From the NCBI GenBank assembly GCA_947627085.1, contig CANQUO010000145.1:1-5388 (forward strand): a stretch of DNA of 5,388 bases, written 5' to 3'. Of the stretch, positions 1 to 4,963 are shown in pieces. Below the pieces are notes generated by a model. The model made no database searches and had not been told where the DNA came from. It was given only the letters and a program-made list of their open reading frames with translations. This DNA comes from an uncultured Oscillospiraceae bacterium (GTDB lineage: Bacteria > Bacillota > Clostridia > Oscillospirales > Oscillospiraceae). Positions within the stretch are counted from its first letter, which is position 1. Each line of letters begins with the position of its first letter. Position numbers and translations under genes: made by a program.

Positions 1-8
1 CATTCCCA

Positions 9-88
9 CCCACCCCCCGGTGGGCGGCCACGTCCTGCATAACCTCTCCTGCCGCTACGCGGCTGTCCTCCCCTTTAGCAAGGGGAGG
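9..88. repeat. Cluster of GC-rich hairpins, probable intergenic repeat element (left end may lie outside the window)
   Basis: Three hairpins lie in tandem with no gene between them. The first pairs CCCACC (9-14) with GGTGGG (19-24) across a CCCC loop. The second pairs GCCGC (51-55) with GCGGC (59-63) across TAC. The third is a perfect 9-bp stem pairing 67-75 with 80-88 across four bases. From general familiarity, a CCTCCCCTT-AAGGGGAGG hairpin next to a GCCGC-GCGGC hairpin resembles a small non-coding repeat common in Oscillospiraceae and Faecalibacterium-type genomes; I could not check copy number. It begins 7 bases beyond the stop of the ABC-F gene and could also serve as a 3' end structure. 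No T-tract follows the third hairpin on the minus strand, so it is not a standard intrinsic terminator. Confidence 0.55.
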
Positions 89-95
89 CTGTTCC

Positions 96-1598
96 TTAAC
101 TTTTCCCCACCCCCATCCTCACAACCTTCGTCCCCACGTTCTCCGCAAACGCCCGGTCGTGCTCTACGAACAGCATGGTGGGGCGGTATTTTGTGAGGAG
201 GTCCTCTATCTGCATGCGGGATATGACGTCCACGTAATTCAAGGGCTCGTCCCACACGTAGAGGTGGGCGGATTCGCAGAGGCTCCGGGCCAGAAGGACC
301 TTCTTTTTCTGGCCCTGAGACCAGTCCTCCAGGGGCTTTTCAAACTGGACCCGCTCAAAGCCCAGCTTGCGCAAAATGGACTGGAAAATGGACCTGTCGA
401 TGTCGAAGCCCTCGGCGTAGGCCCGCAGGCTCCCGCGAAGATCGGAGGTATCCTGGCTCACGTATGAGACTTTCAGCCCCGACGCCACCCGGAGCTCACC
501 GGAAAACGGCACGCTGTCGCCCAAGATAAGCCTCAAAATGCTGGTCTTTCCGCACCCGTTGGGTCCCGTCAGGGCCGCCCGGTCGCCGGGCTGGAGCTCA
601 AAGGTCACGTTTTGGCACACGGGCCCGTCCCCGAAGTCCACCGACACGTCCCGGAGGGAGACGAGCCGTCCCGGGCGGGGGGTCAGGGGGGAGAGCTTCA
701 GCTCCTCGTCCCGCTCGATATTGTGGAGGAGCTTCGACTTCTCCTCCGCCGCCCGCTCCCGGCGCTCCTCGATTGCCTTGGCCCGGCGCTCCTGTTTGGC
801 GGCCTTGGCGGCCTGCTTCGGGGCCCAGCCGTGCTTCATGTCGGCCTTGTCGGTGTGGGAGACGTACTTTGCCCGCTCGGCCCTGTCGGCCCACCCGGAA
901 TGGGCTCGGGCGGCCTCGGACAGGCGGCCTATCTCGCCCATAAGCTTCTCGTTTTCGGCTTTTTCCCACTCGTACCGCCGCCTCTTATTCTCCCACCACA
1001 CGGAAAAGGACCCCCGGGTGACCTCGATGTCCGAGCGGTTTATGCTGAGGGTGTGGTCCGTGCACCTGTCCAAAAGCGCCCTGTCGTGGCTTACCAGGAT
1101 GAAGCCACGCTTTCGCGAAAGGTAATCCCCCACAAGCTCCCGGGCCTCCATGTCCAGGTGGTTTGTGGGCTCGTCGATGAGTGGATAGACGTCCTCCCCG
1201 GCAAAAAGCGCCGCCAGGGCCGCCCTTGTCCGCTCCCCGCCGGAGAGGGTGGAAAACCGCCGGGAGATCATGTCCTCCCCGATGCCAAGCCTTCCGAGCT
1301 CCCTTAAAAGCCGCCACTCCTCAAGCTCCGGGAGGGCCGAGCTCAGCGCCTCCATGACCGTCAGCTCCGGGCGGGACACCGGCACGGGAAAGAGCCTGAA
1401 GCGAAGCCCCGGGGCGGAAATAGCGCCGGAGTACGAAAGCTCCCCGGCAAGGCACCGCAGAAAGGTGGTCTTTCCCCGGCCGTTGCGGCCGGTGAAGCCG
1501 AGACGCCAGTCGGAATTTAGGCGAAAGCTCACGTTTTCAAATATGTTGTCGTGACTTCCGGGGTAGGCAAATGTAAAATTTGTTACGTCGATAAGCAT
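96..1598 (-). CDS. ABC-F ribosome-protection ATPase, Lsa/Vga-like antibiotic resistance protein
   Basis: This soluble 500-residue protein has two ABC ATPase domains and no membrane segment. ABC-F proteins of this group bind the ribosomal E site and dislodge lincosamides, streptogramin A and pleuromutilins. NBD1 has Walker A GRNGRGKTT (37-45), signature LSGGE (118-122), Walker B IDEPTNHLD (141-149) and H-loop H171. A basic, helical linker follows (about 200-300), as expected for the antibiotic-resistance domain. NBD2 has GPNGCGKTS (345-353), a divergent signature WSQGQ (426-430), WDEPLNYVD (449-457) and H480. The WDEPLNY motif, the N-terminal wording (DNIFENVSF, LGFTGRNGRGKTTFL) and the length fit Lsa-type proteins best. 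Both catalytic glutamates (E143, E451) are present. The start was chosen at 1598 because GGAGG (1606-1610) lies 7 bases upstream; the reading frame extends to 1721 but passes through the leader terminator. The exact drug spectrum cannot be read from the sequence. Confidence 0.93.
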   Translation of the reverse strand: MLIDVTNFTFAYPGSHDNIFENVSFRLNSDWRLGFTGRNGRGKTTFLRCLAGELSYSGAISAPGLRFRLFPVPVSRPELTVMEALSSALPELEEWRLLRELGRLGIGEDMISRRFSTLSGGERTRAALAALFAGEDVYPLIDEPTNHLDMEARELVGDYLSRKRGFILVSHDRALLDRCTDHTLSINRSDIEVTRGSFSVWWENKRRRYEWEKAENEKLMGEIGRLSEAARAHSGWADRAERAKYVSHTDKADMKHGWAPKQAAKAAKQERRAKAIEERRERAAEEKSKLLHNIERDEELKLSPLTPRPGRLVSLRDVSVDFGDGPVCQNVTFELQPGDRAALTGPNGCGKTSILRLILGDSVPFSGELRVASGLKVSYVSQDTSDLRGSLRAYAEGFDIDRSIFQSILRKLGFERVQFEKPLEDWSQGQKKKVLLARSLCESAHLYVWDEPLNYVDVISRMQIEDLLTKYRPTMLFVEHDRAFAENVGTKVVRMGVGKS

Positions 1599-1614
1599 AT
1601 TAACGCCTCCAATC

Positions 1615-1649
1615 AAAAATGAGCCGCGGGAAAGAAACCCACAGCTCAT
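1615..1649 (-). terminator. Intrinsic terminator inside the ABC-F leader
   Basis: Read on the minus strand, ATGAGCTGTGGG (1649-1638) pairs with CCCGCGGCTCAT (1630-1619) across a TTTCTTT loop. The stem is 12 continuous base pairs, two of them G-U, and a run of five T follows. It ends only 4 bases before the ABC-F ribosome binding site and lies downstream of the promoter and leader peptide. It would therefore stop transcription before the structural gene unless it is disrupted, as expected of an attenuator. Confidence 0.88.
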
Positions 1650-1747
1650 AAAAAGGCGCTTTTCGGCCCATGAGAGTGAACGGACAGATTTTCCTTCCCG
1701 CTTACGGCGCAAAGGACACAAAATGCCCCTTTAACGCGCCTTTTTTG

Positions 1748-1768
1748 TTAAGCGAGATAAGAAATCAT
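1748..1768 (-). CDS. Six-residue leader peptide MISYLA controlling the ABC-F gene
   Basis: The reading frame is ATG ATT TCT TAT CTC GCT TAA, giving MISYLA. Its ribosome binding site GGAGGTGA (1773-1780) is a long match to the anti-Shine-Dalgarno sequence, and GGAGG lies 7 bases before the ATG. The start lies about 21 bases after the predicted transcription start. Such a short, well-initiated frame between a consensus promoter and an attenuator is typical of regulatory leader peptides that stall ribosomes exposed to peptidyl-transferase drugs. The 5' arm of hairpin A begins within two bases of the stop codon, so a ribosome held on this frame would cover it. I do not recognise MISYLA as a documented stalling sequence, so the inducer is unknown. 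Confidence 0.8.
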   Translation of the reverse strand: MISYLA

Positions 1769-1795
1769 CCTTTCACCTCCGGTTTTGATAGGGAG

Positions 1796-1824
1796 ATTAT
1801 AGCAGAAGGAGAGGAGTTTGTCAA
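1796..1824 (-). promoter_or_regulatory. Sigma-A promoter for the ABC-F leader and gene
   Basis: On the minus strand, -35 TTGACA (1824-1819) and -10 TATAAT (1801-1796) are both perfect consensus hexamers with the optimal 17-base spacer. Transcription should begin near 1789. A promoter this strong in front of a resistance gene fits control by attenuation rather than by limited initiation. Confidence 0.93.
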
Positions 1825-1835
1825 CAGTCCGAATC

Positions 1836-1861
1836 AAAGGCCGCATTTTGCCGTGTCCTTT
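1836..1861. repeat. Inverted-orientation copy of the attenuator hairpin A sequence
   Basis: The plus strand here reads AAAGG, CC, GCATTTTG, CCG, TGTCCTTTG. The minus strand at 1732-1710 reads AAAGG, G, GCATTTTG, TGTCCTTTG. The two segments therefore match over three blocks, differing by a small insertion, and face each other across about 103 bases that include the ABC-F promoter and leader peptide. This copy lies between the two divergent promoters and outside the predicted ABC-F transcript. It also has its own AAAGG-CCTTT ends that can pair. Confidence 0.6.
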
Positions 1862-1874
1862 GACAGCTTCGGGG

Positions 1875-1903
1875 TTGAAAGTGTGGGTTCCATGTGTTAT
1901 AAT
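1875..1903 (+). promoter_or_regulatory. Sigma-A promoter with extended -10 for the phosphotransferase gene
   Basis: The -35 is TTGAAA (1875-1880) and the -10 is a perfect TATAAT (1898-1903), with a 17-base spacer. A TG at 1895-1896 gives the extended -10 form TGTTATAAT. Transcription should begin near 1910, leaving about 77 bases before the chosen start codon. It points away from the ABC-F promoter, and the two -35 elements are about 50 bases apart. Confidence 0.88.
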
Positions 1904-1986
1904 TATCCTGATTGATATGAGCTTGCGGAACTTGATACAAGTCAGAGGAAAAATTGAAAAGTGCGCTTTTGCTGTGGAGGGGTATT

Positions 1987-3012
1987 ATGGCGCTTGAAAA
2001 GTCAGTTTTGAGTATGGAAAAAATGCGGGATATTCTAATGGCTGAATACGGGCTTCATCTTATCGAAAATCATTCTCTGGAATTTGGAACAGCTAACTGT
2101 TTCAAAATTCATTGTACGGAAGGTGATTTCTTTTTAAAAGAGTATCAAAGCCAATTCACGCTTTCAGATGTTGAGAGAGAAGCTGAACTTGTTTCCTTTT
2201 TGTCCTCAAAAGAGCTTCCTGTTGCCCGCTTCTTGAGAACAACGGGTGGGAAGAATGGCGTTATGGTCAATGGACATGTGATAAGCATTCAGGAGTTTAT
2301 AACAGGAAATACATATCAGAATCGTTTACCGCATCCGCTTCTTTTAGAAAGTGCGAAGTATCTTGGAATGATGCATCGGTATCTGAAAGACTATCCGATG
2401 AAAACGGATATGAATCAGGAATGGGTCGATCGTTTTTCTGCGAAAGAGTATTCGCGAAAATGTAGCAAATTTTTGGATGTTTTGGAAGAAAACAAATCAG
2501 ATCCAAATTATGAAAAAATATACAAAGACCTTATCTTTAAGAAAGAGTTAAGTTGTTATATTGAGAAATTAAAGCCGTACTACATCGGAATCACATATAC
2601 GCCGACGCATGGGGATTACTCGGCTTGTCAACTCATCTGTGACGAAGAAAGGATAAAAGCGATCATTGATTTTTCTTCCGCCGCTTCTCTGCCTGCAGTA
2701 TGGGAAATTATGCGGTCATATATGCAATCGTCCGGAACGTGCCTCGAAAGAACCCGTTTTGACATCACAGATTTGATTTTGTATGTCAGGGAATATTTAA
2801 AATATTTCCCGCTTTCAAAAAGAGATTTGACGGCAATGCCGTATGTCTACCTGTTCCAGCTTGCACGCAGCCTATATGGATATAAAGAATATCTGATTAC
2901 AAAGTCGGAGAATAGGAAAGCATTGATAGAGTTCGCTTTTTGGCGCACGGACGTTTGCCGGGAAATTTACGGGAGAGCTGCCGAAATATCATATGCGTTA
3001 GGCAGTTTATGA
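1987..3012 (+). CDS. Phosphotransferase of the aminoglycoside/choline kinase-like fold, substrate unknown
   Basis: This 341-residue soluble protein has the small-molecule kinase fold shared by aminoglycoside phosphotransferases, homoserine kinase II and choline kinases. Candidate motifs are the ATP-binding lysine in FFLKEY (K51), an acidic helix VEREAELVSFL (62-72), a hinge-like IQEFITG (101-107), the catalytic loop THGDYSACQ (207-215, catalytic D210) and the metal-binding IIDFSSA (226-232, D228). The family usually has Asn five residues after the catalytic Asp; here it is Q215. Length fits the family. ATG 1987 was preferred because GGAGG (1976-1980) lies 6 bases upstream; an in-frame TTG at 1954 would add 11 residues but has a poorer site. 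The gene is far more AT-rich than both neighbours (15/60 G+C at 2461-2520), which suggests horizontal transfer. Drug modification is possible given the divergent resistance gene, but a metabolic or spore-associated kinase is equally possible. Confidence 0.82.
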   Translation: MALEKSVLSMEKMRDILMAEYGLHLIENHSLEFGTANCFKIHCTEGDFFLKEYQSQFTLSDVEREAELVSFLSSKELPVARFLRTTGGKNGVMVNGHVISIQEFITGNTYQNRLPHPLLLESAKYLGMMHRYLKDYPMKTDMNQEWVDRFSAKEYSRKCSKFLDVLEENKSDPNYEKIYKDLIFKKELSCYIEKLKPYYIGITYTPTHGDYSACQLICDEERIKAIIDFSSAASLPAVWEIMRSYMQSSGTCLERTRFDITDLILYVREYLKYFPLSKRDLTAMPYVYLFQLARSLYGYKEYLITKSENRKALIEFAFWRTDVCREIYGRAAEISYALGSL

Positions 3013-3096
3013 GGACTGTAATTGGATGTAAAGGTTTTTTCTGTTTGTATCAAAATCGCAAAGCACAAAGACCATACTTTGAAAGGAGGCGGCGGA

Positions 3097-3876
3097 TTGC
3101 CGATAGTACCTGATTACTCCATGAACAAGCGCCTGGCGGTGCTCATCGACGCGGACAACGTGCCCCGGGGCACGCTGGGCGGCATCATGCAGGAGGTGGC
3201 CATTTACGGCACGCCGACAATAAAGCGGATATACGGGGACTGGACGGGGCCCTACATCGCCGGATGGAAAAACTCCCTTCTGGAAAACGCGGTGACGCCC
3301 ATCCAGCAGTACAGCTACACCACCGGGAAAAACTCCACGGACTCGGCCATGATAATCGACGCCATGGACATACTCTACACCGAGAAGGTGGAGGGATTCG
3401 TGCTCGTCTCGTCTGACTCGGACTTTACGCGCCTGGCCATACGCCTGCGGGAGGCGGGCATGACCGTGTTCGGTATAGGCGAGCGCAAGACGCCGGAGCC
3501 CTTCCGGGCGGCCTGCGACAAGTTTATCTACATCGAGAACATAAATAAGCCCGACGAGACCGTTCAGACCGAGGAGGTCCACCAGTCCCGGGACAGGCGC
3601 GCAAGGAGCGCCGACAAGCCGGACAGCCGCATACCCAAGTCCCTCATACGCCTCATCGCCCAGTCGGTGGCGGACCTGACGGACGGGGAGGACGCCGTGT
3701 ACATGGGGGAGCTCGGGAATCTCATAATGAAGAAGAAGCCGGACTTCGACTGCCGCAACTACGGCTTTAAGTCCCTGTCCGCCCTCATAAAATCCATCGA
3801 CAGGTTCGAGGTGGACTTCCGCCAGACGGCGGACCCCAATGTGAAGCACCCATACGTCCGTGACAAGGAAGCATAG
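3097..3876 (+). CDS. NYN-domain (LabA/DUF88-type) putative RNase with C-terminal OST-HTH/LOTUS-like domain
   Basis: This 259-residue cytoplasmic protein has two domains. The NYN/PIN-like nuclease fold (about 10-150) shows the acidic metal-binding set: LIDADN (D18, D20), STDSAMIIDAMD (D82, D88) and VSSDSDF (D107, D109). A charged linker (about 150-178) leads to a C-terminal region (about 179-255) with RIPKSLIRLIAQSV, VYMGELGNLI and YGFKSLSALI, typical of an OST-HTH/LOTUS RNA-binding domain. The architecture is known in bacteria, and a role in RNA turnover is presumed, not proven. The start is TTG 3097 because AAGGAGG (3083-3089) sits exactly 7 bases upstream; the first ATG (3121) has no ribosome binding site and is 31 bases from that one. 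It starts 84 bases after the phosphotransferase, has host-like GC content, and nearly touches the next gene. No convincing promoter is visible in the gap. Confidence 0.88.
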   Translation: MPIVPDYSMNKRLAVLIDADNVPRGTLGGIMQEVAIYGTPTIKRIYGDWTGPYIAGWKNSLLENAVTPIQQYSYTTGKNSTDSAMIIDAMDILYTEKVEGFVLVSSDSDFTRLAIRLREAGMTVFGIGERKTPEPFRAACDKFIYIENINKPDETVQTEEVHQSRDRRARSADKPDSRIPKSLIRLIAQSVADLTDGEDAVYMGELGNLIMKKKPDFDCRNYGFKSLSALIKSIDRFEVDFRQTADPNVKHPYVRDKEA

Positions 3877-3877
3877 C

Positions 3878-4738
3878 ATGAGCAAAACGACCCGCAAGCG
3901 CCGGAGATGGCCCTGGATACTGCTGATACTGGCGCTTATAGCCGCAGTCATCATCATCGACGGCAACACCCGAATAGTGACGGAGGAATTTACCCTGGGC
4001 GATGCCCGGCTCCCGGAGAGCCTTGAGGGCCTTCGGATAGTCCACCTGTCCGACGTCCACGCCGCCACCTTCGGAAAAAACAACGACAAGCCCATAGCCG
4101 CCATTCGGGAGGCCAAGCCCGACATCATCTGCGTCACCGGGGACCTTGTGGACGGGGAGCGGTCGGAGCAGGAGCCCTGGGTCCGGGAATTCATACCGGC
4201 TATCGTGAAAATAGCGCCGGTCTACTACGTCTCCGGCAACCACGAGTGGGCCGCGGGCTGGGCAAGGGAGCTTTTCTCCATACTCCGGGAGTACGGCGTC
4301 ACGGTGCTGAGAAACGAGTTCGTCACCTACGGCCGGGGGGACGATTACATCGTAATTGCCGGAGTCGACGACCCAAACGGCCTGAGAGATCAGAAGCCGC
4401 CCGCGAAGGTGGTGGAGGAGATAAACGAGGCTCACCCCGGCAAGTACGTGCTGATGCTTGCCCACCGGGATACGGAGCTTGACATGTGGTCGGAGCTGGG
4501 AGTTGACGCGGTGCTCTGCGGCCACGCCCACGGGGGGCTGGTGCGGCTTCCCTTTACCGACGGCCTCGTGGCCCCGGGCCAGGGGCTCTTTCCCACCTGG
4601 ACCGCCGGGATATATGAGCAGGGCGGTACTCAGATGCTGGTATCCCGCGGCATCGGCGGCACCGCCGCGGGACCCATACCGCTCCCGCGAATTTTCAATA
4701 ACCCGGAGGTCGTTGCCGTCACTCTCCAAAGGCCGTAG
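3878..4738 (+). CDS. Membrane-anchored calcineurin-like metallophosphoesterase (YkuE/LpxG-like)
   Basis: This 286-residue protein starts with a basic stretch KTTRKRRR (3-10) and a single hydrophobic segment (about 12-27), indicating a signal anchor with the catalytic domain probably outside the membrane. The complete two-metal phosphoesterase motif set is present: LSDVH (D59, H61), VTGDLVDG (D89), SGNHEW (N121, H122, E123), LAHRD (H197) and CGHAHGG (H216, H218) followed by RLP. The motif order and GHAHGG ending match the YkuE/LpxG branch, whose members act on phosphate or pyrophosphate esters, some of them lipid-linked; the substrate here is unknown. The ATG at 3878 has AGGA 8 bases upstream, inside the end of the NYN gene, and follows that gene's stop by one base, so the two are probably co-transcribed and translationally coupled. 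A GTG at 3860 is a weaker alternative start. Confidence 0.92.
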   Translation: MSKTTRKRRRWPWILLILALIAAVIIIDGNTRIVTEEFTLGDARLPESLEGLRIVHLSDVHAATFGKNNDKPIAAIREAKPDIICVTGDLVDGERSEQEPWVREFIPAIVKIAPVYYVSGNHEWAAGWARELFSILREYGVTVLRNEFVTYGRGDDYIVIAGVDDPNGLRDQKPPAKVVEEINEAHPGKYVLMLAHRDTELDMWSELGVDAVLCGHAHGGLVRLPFTDGLVAPGQGLFPTWTAGIYEQGGTQMLVSRGIGGTAAGPIPLPRIFNNPEVVAVTLQRP

Positions 4739-4740
4739 AC

Positions 4741-4763
4741 ATTCATGCAAATTCAGCATGAAT
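4741..4763. repeat. Perfect 8-bp inverted repeat after the metallophosphoesterase gene
   Basis: ATTCATGC (4741-4748) and GCATGAAT (4756-4763) are perfect inverted copies separated by 7 bases. The repeat begins two bases after the stop codon. No T-tract follows on the plus strand, so it is not a standard terminator. It could be an mRNA 3' stabilising hairpin or a protein-binding dyad. Confidence 0.6.
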
Positions 4764-4786
4764 AGAACCCCGCCTACCCTCATAAG

Positions 4787-4802
4787 ATGATATGTATATC
4801 AT
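4787..4802. promoter_or_regulatory. AT-rich operator-like dyad upstream of the small gene and prfB
   Basis: ATGATAT (4787-4793) and ATATCAT (4796-4802) are perfect inverted copies separated by GT. The short half-sites, minimal spacer and AT-rich content in an otherwise GC-rich area look like a transcription factor site. It lies just upstream of the ribosome binding site of the small gene. No consensus promoter is recognisable around it, so this is a site-like pattern and not a proven operator. Confidence 0.4.
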
Positions 4803-4820
4803 TTTCGAGGGGGTAAGGAT

Positions 4821-4910
4821 ATGGAAGATAAACGTGAAAGACCGGTCCCCAAGCCGGATATTGACGACCTCATATTCGGCGGCGAGGAGAAGGGACATTC
4901 GGAAAGGTAG
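4821..4910 (+). CDS. Possible 29-residue small hypothetical protein upstream of prfB
   Basis: An ATG at 4821 opens 29 codons ending in TAG. A purine-rich GAGGGGG (4807-4813) lies 7 bases upstream and would serve as ribosome binding site. The peptide starts MEDKRERPVPKPDIDDLIF and ends in a charged stretch (EEKGHSER). It is highly charged, proline-containing, and lacks a membrane segment or cysteine motif. I do not recognise it. It sits 53 bases before prfB, with a strong palindrome between them. It could be a genuine small protein, a translated leader influencing prfB, or a chance frame; the ribosome binding site and host-like GC-rich codons favour a real frame modestly. Confidence 0.5.
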   Translation: MEDKRERPVPKPDIDDLIFGGEEKGHSER

Positions 4911-4912
4911 AG

Positions 4913-4932
4913 CTCCCCGCCCGGGCGGGGAG
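4913..4932. repeat. Perfect 20-base GC-rich palindrome between the small gene and prfB
   Basis: CTCCCCGCCC is followed directly by its exact reverse complement. As RNA it would fold into an 8-bp stem with a CCGG tetraloop. It begins two bases after the small gene's stop and lies 31 bases before the prfB start. No T-tract follows, so it is not a standard intrinsic terminator; it may be a pause, processing or stability element. Confidence 0.7.
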
Positions 4933-4963
4933 GACGTACATACTTAAGAAGGAATGATTTGAA

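Larger units (their letters stand above)
1599..1790 (-). promoter_or_regulatory. Attenuator leader of the ABC-F gene
   Basis: The transcript from the minus-strand promoter should begin near 1789 and carry about 190 nt before the ABC-F start. In order it holds a strong ribosome binding site, a six-codon open reading frame, several competing stem-loops and an intrinsic terminator, then the GGAGG of the structural gene. Hairpin A (1706-1740) pairs GGCGC and AAAGG with CCTTT and GCGCC around a 3-base bulge. Hairpin B (1693-1715) reuses the 3' arm of A, so A and B exclude each other. The 5' arm of A, with the A-run before it (1736-1745), also matches 1650-1659 perfectly over 10 bases. CTCAT (1670-1674) can pair with ATGAG (1645-1649), the foot of the terminator stem, and would act as an antiterminator. 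Ribosome-mediated attenuation is established for other ABC-F resistance genes such as vmlR and lmo0919; its operation here is inferred. Confidence 0.82.

Noticed and set aside
67..88. Intrinsic terminator of the ABC-F gene
   Set aside because: The stem is strong, but no T-tract follows on the minus strand; it fits better as part of the repeat element.
538..1307. Plus-strand frames of 195 and 231 codons inside the ABC-F gene
   Set aside because: These are antisense shadows of the ABC-F coding sequence, of low complexity and without ribosome binding sites.
1599..1721. N-terminal extension of the ABC-F protein up to a start near 1721
   Set aside because: The added residues are encoded by the terminator and leader stems, do not look like an ABC-F N-terminus, and the MLIDV start at 1598 has the ideal GGAGG.
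1670..1915. Plus-strand 81-codon frame across the regulatory region
   Set aside because: It runs antisense through the attenuator and over both divergent promoters, has no ribosome binding site, and resembles no protein known to me.
1917..1997. 26-codon frame at the start of the phosphotransferase transcript, overlapping the gene start
   Set aside because: It has no ribosome binding site and begins only about seven bases after the predicted transcription start; no attenuator hairpin or terminator accompanies it.
3013..3096. Promoter or terminator between the phosphotransferase and NYN genes
   Set aside because: TTGGAT (3022) with a weak TGTATC-like -10 has an 18-base spacer and poor matches. 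The T-run at 3035-3040 is not preceded by a stable stem; only a 4-bp CAGT/ACTG pairing is visible.
3007..4194. Long minus-strand frames over the NYN and metallophosphoesterase genes
   Set aside because: They are shadows of GC-rich coding sequence: the plus-strand frames carry full motif sets, while the minus-strand products have no recognisable domain.
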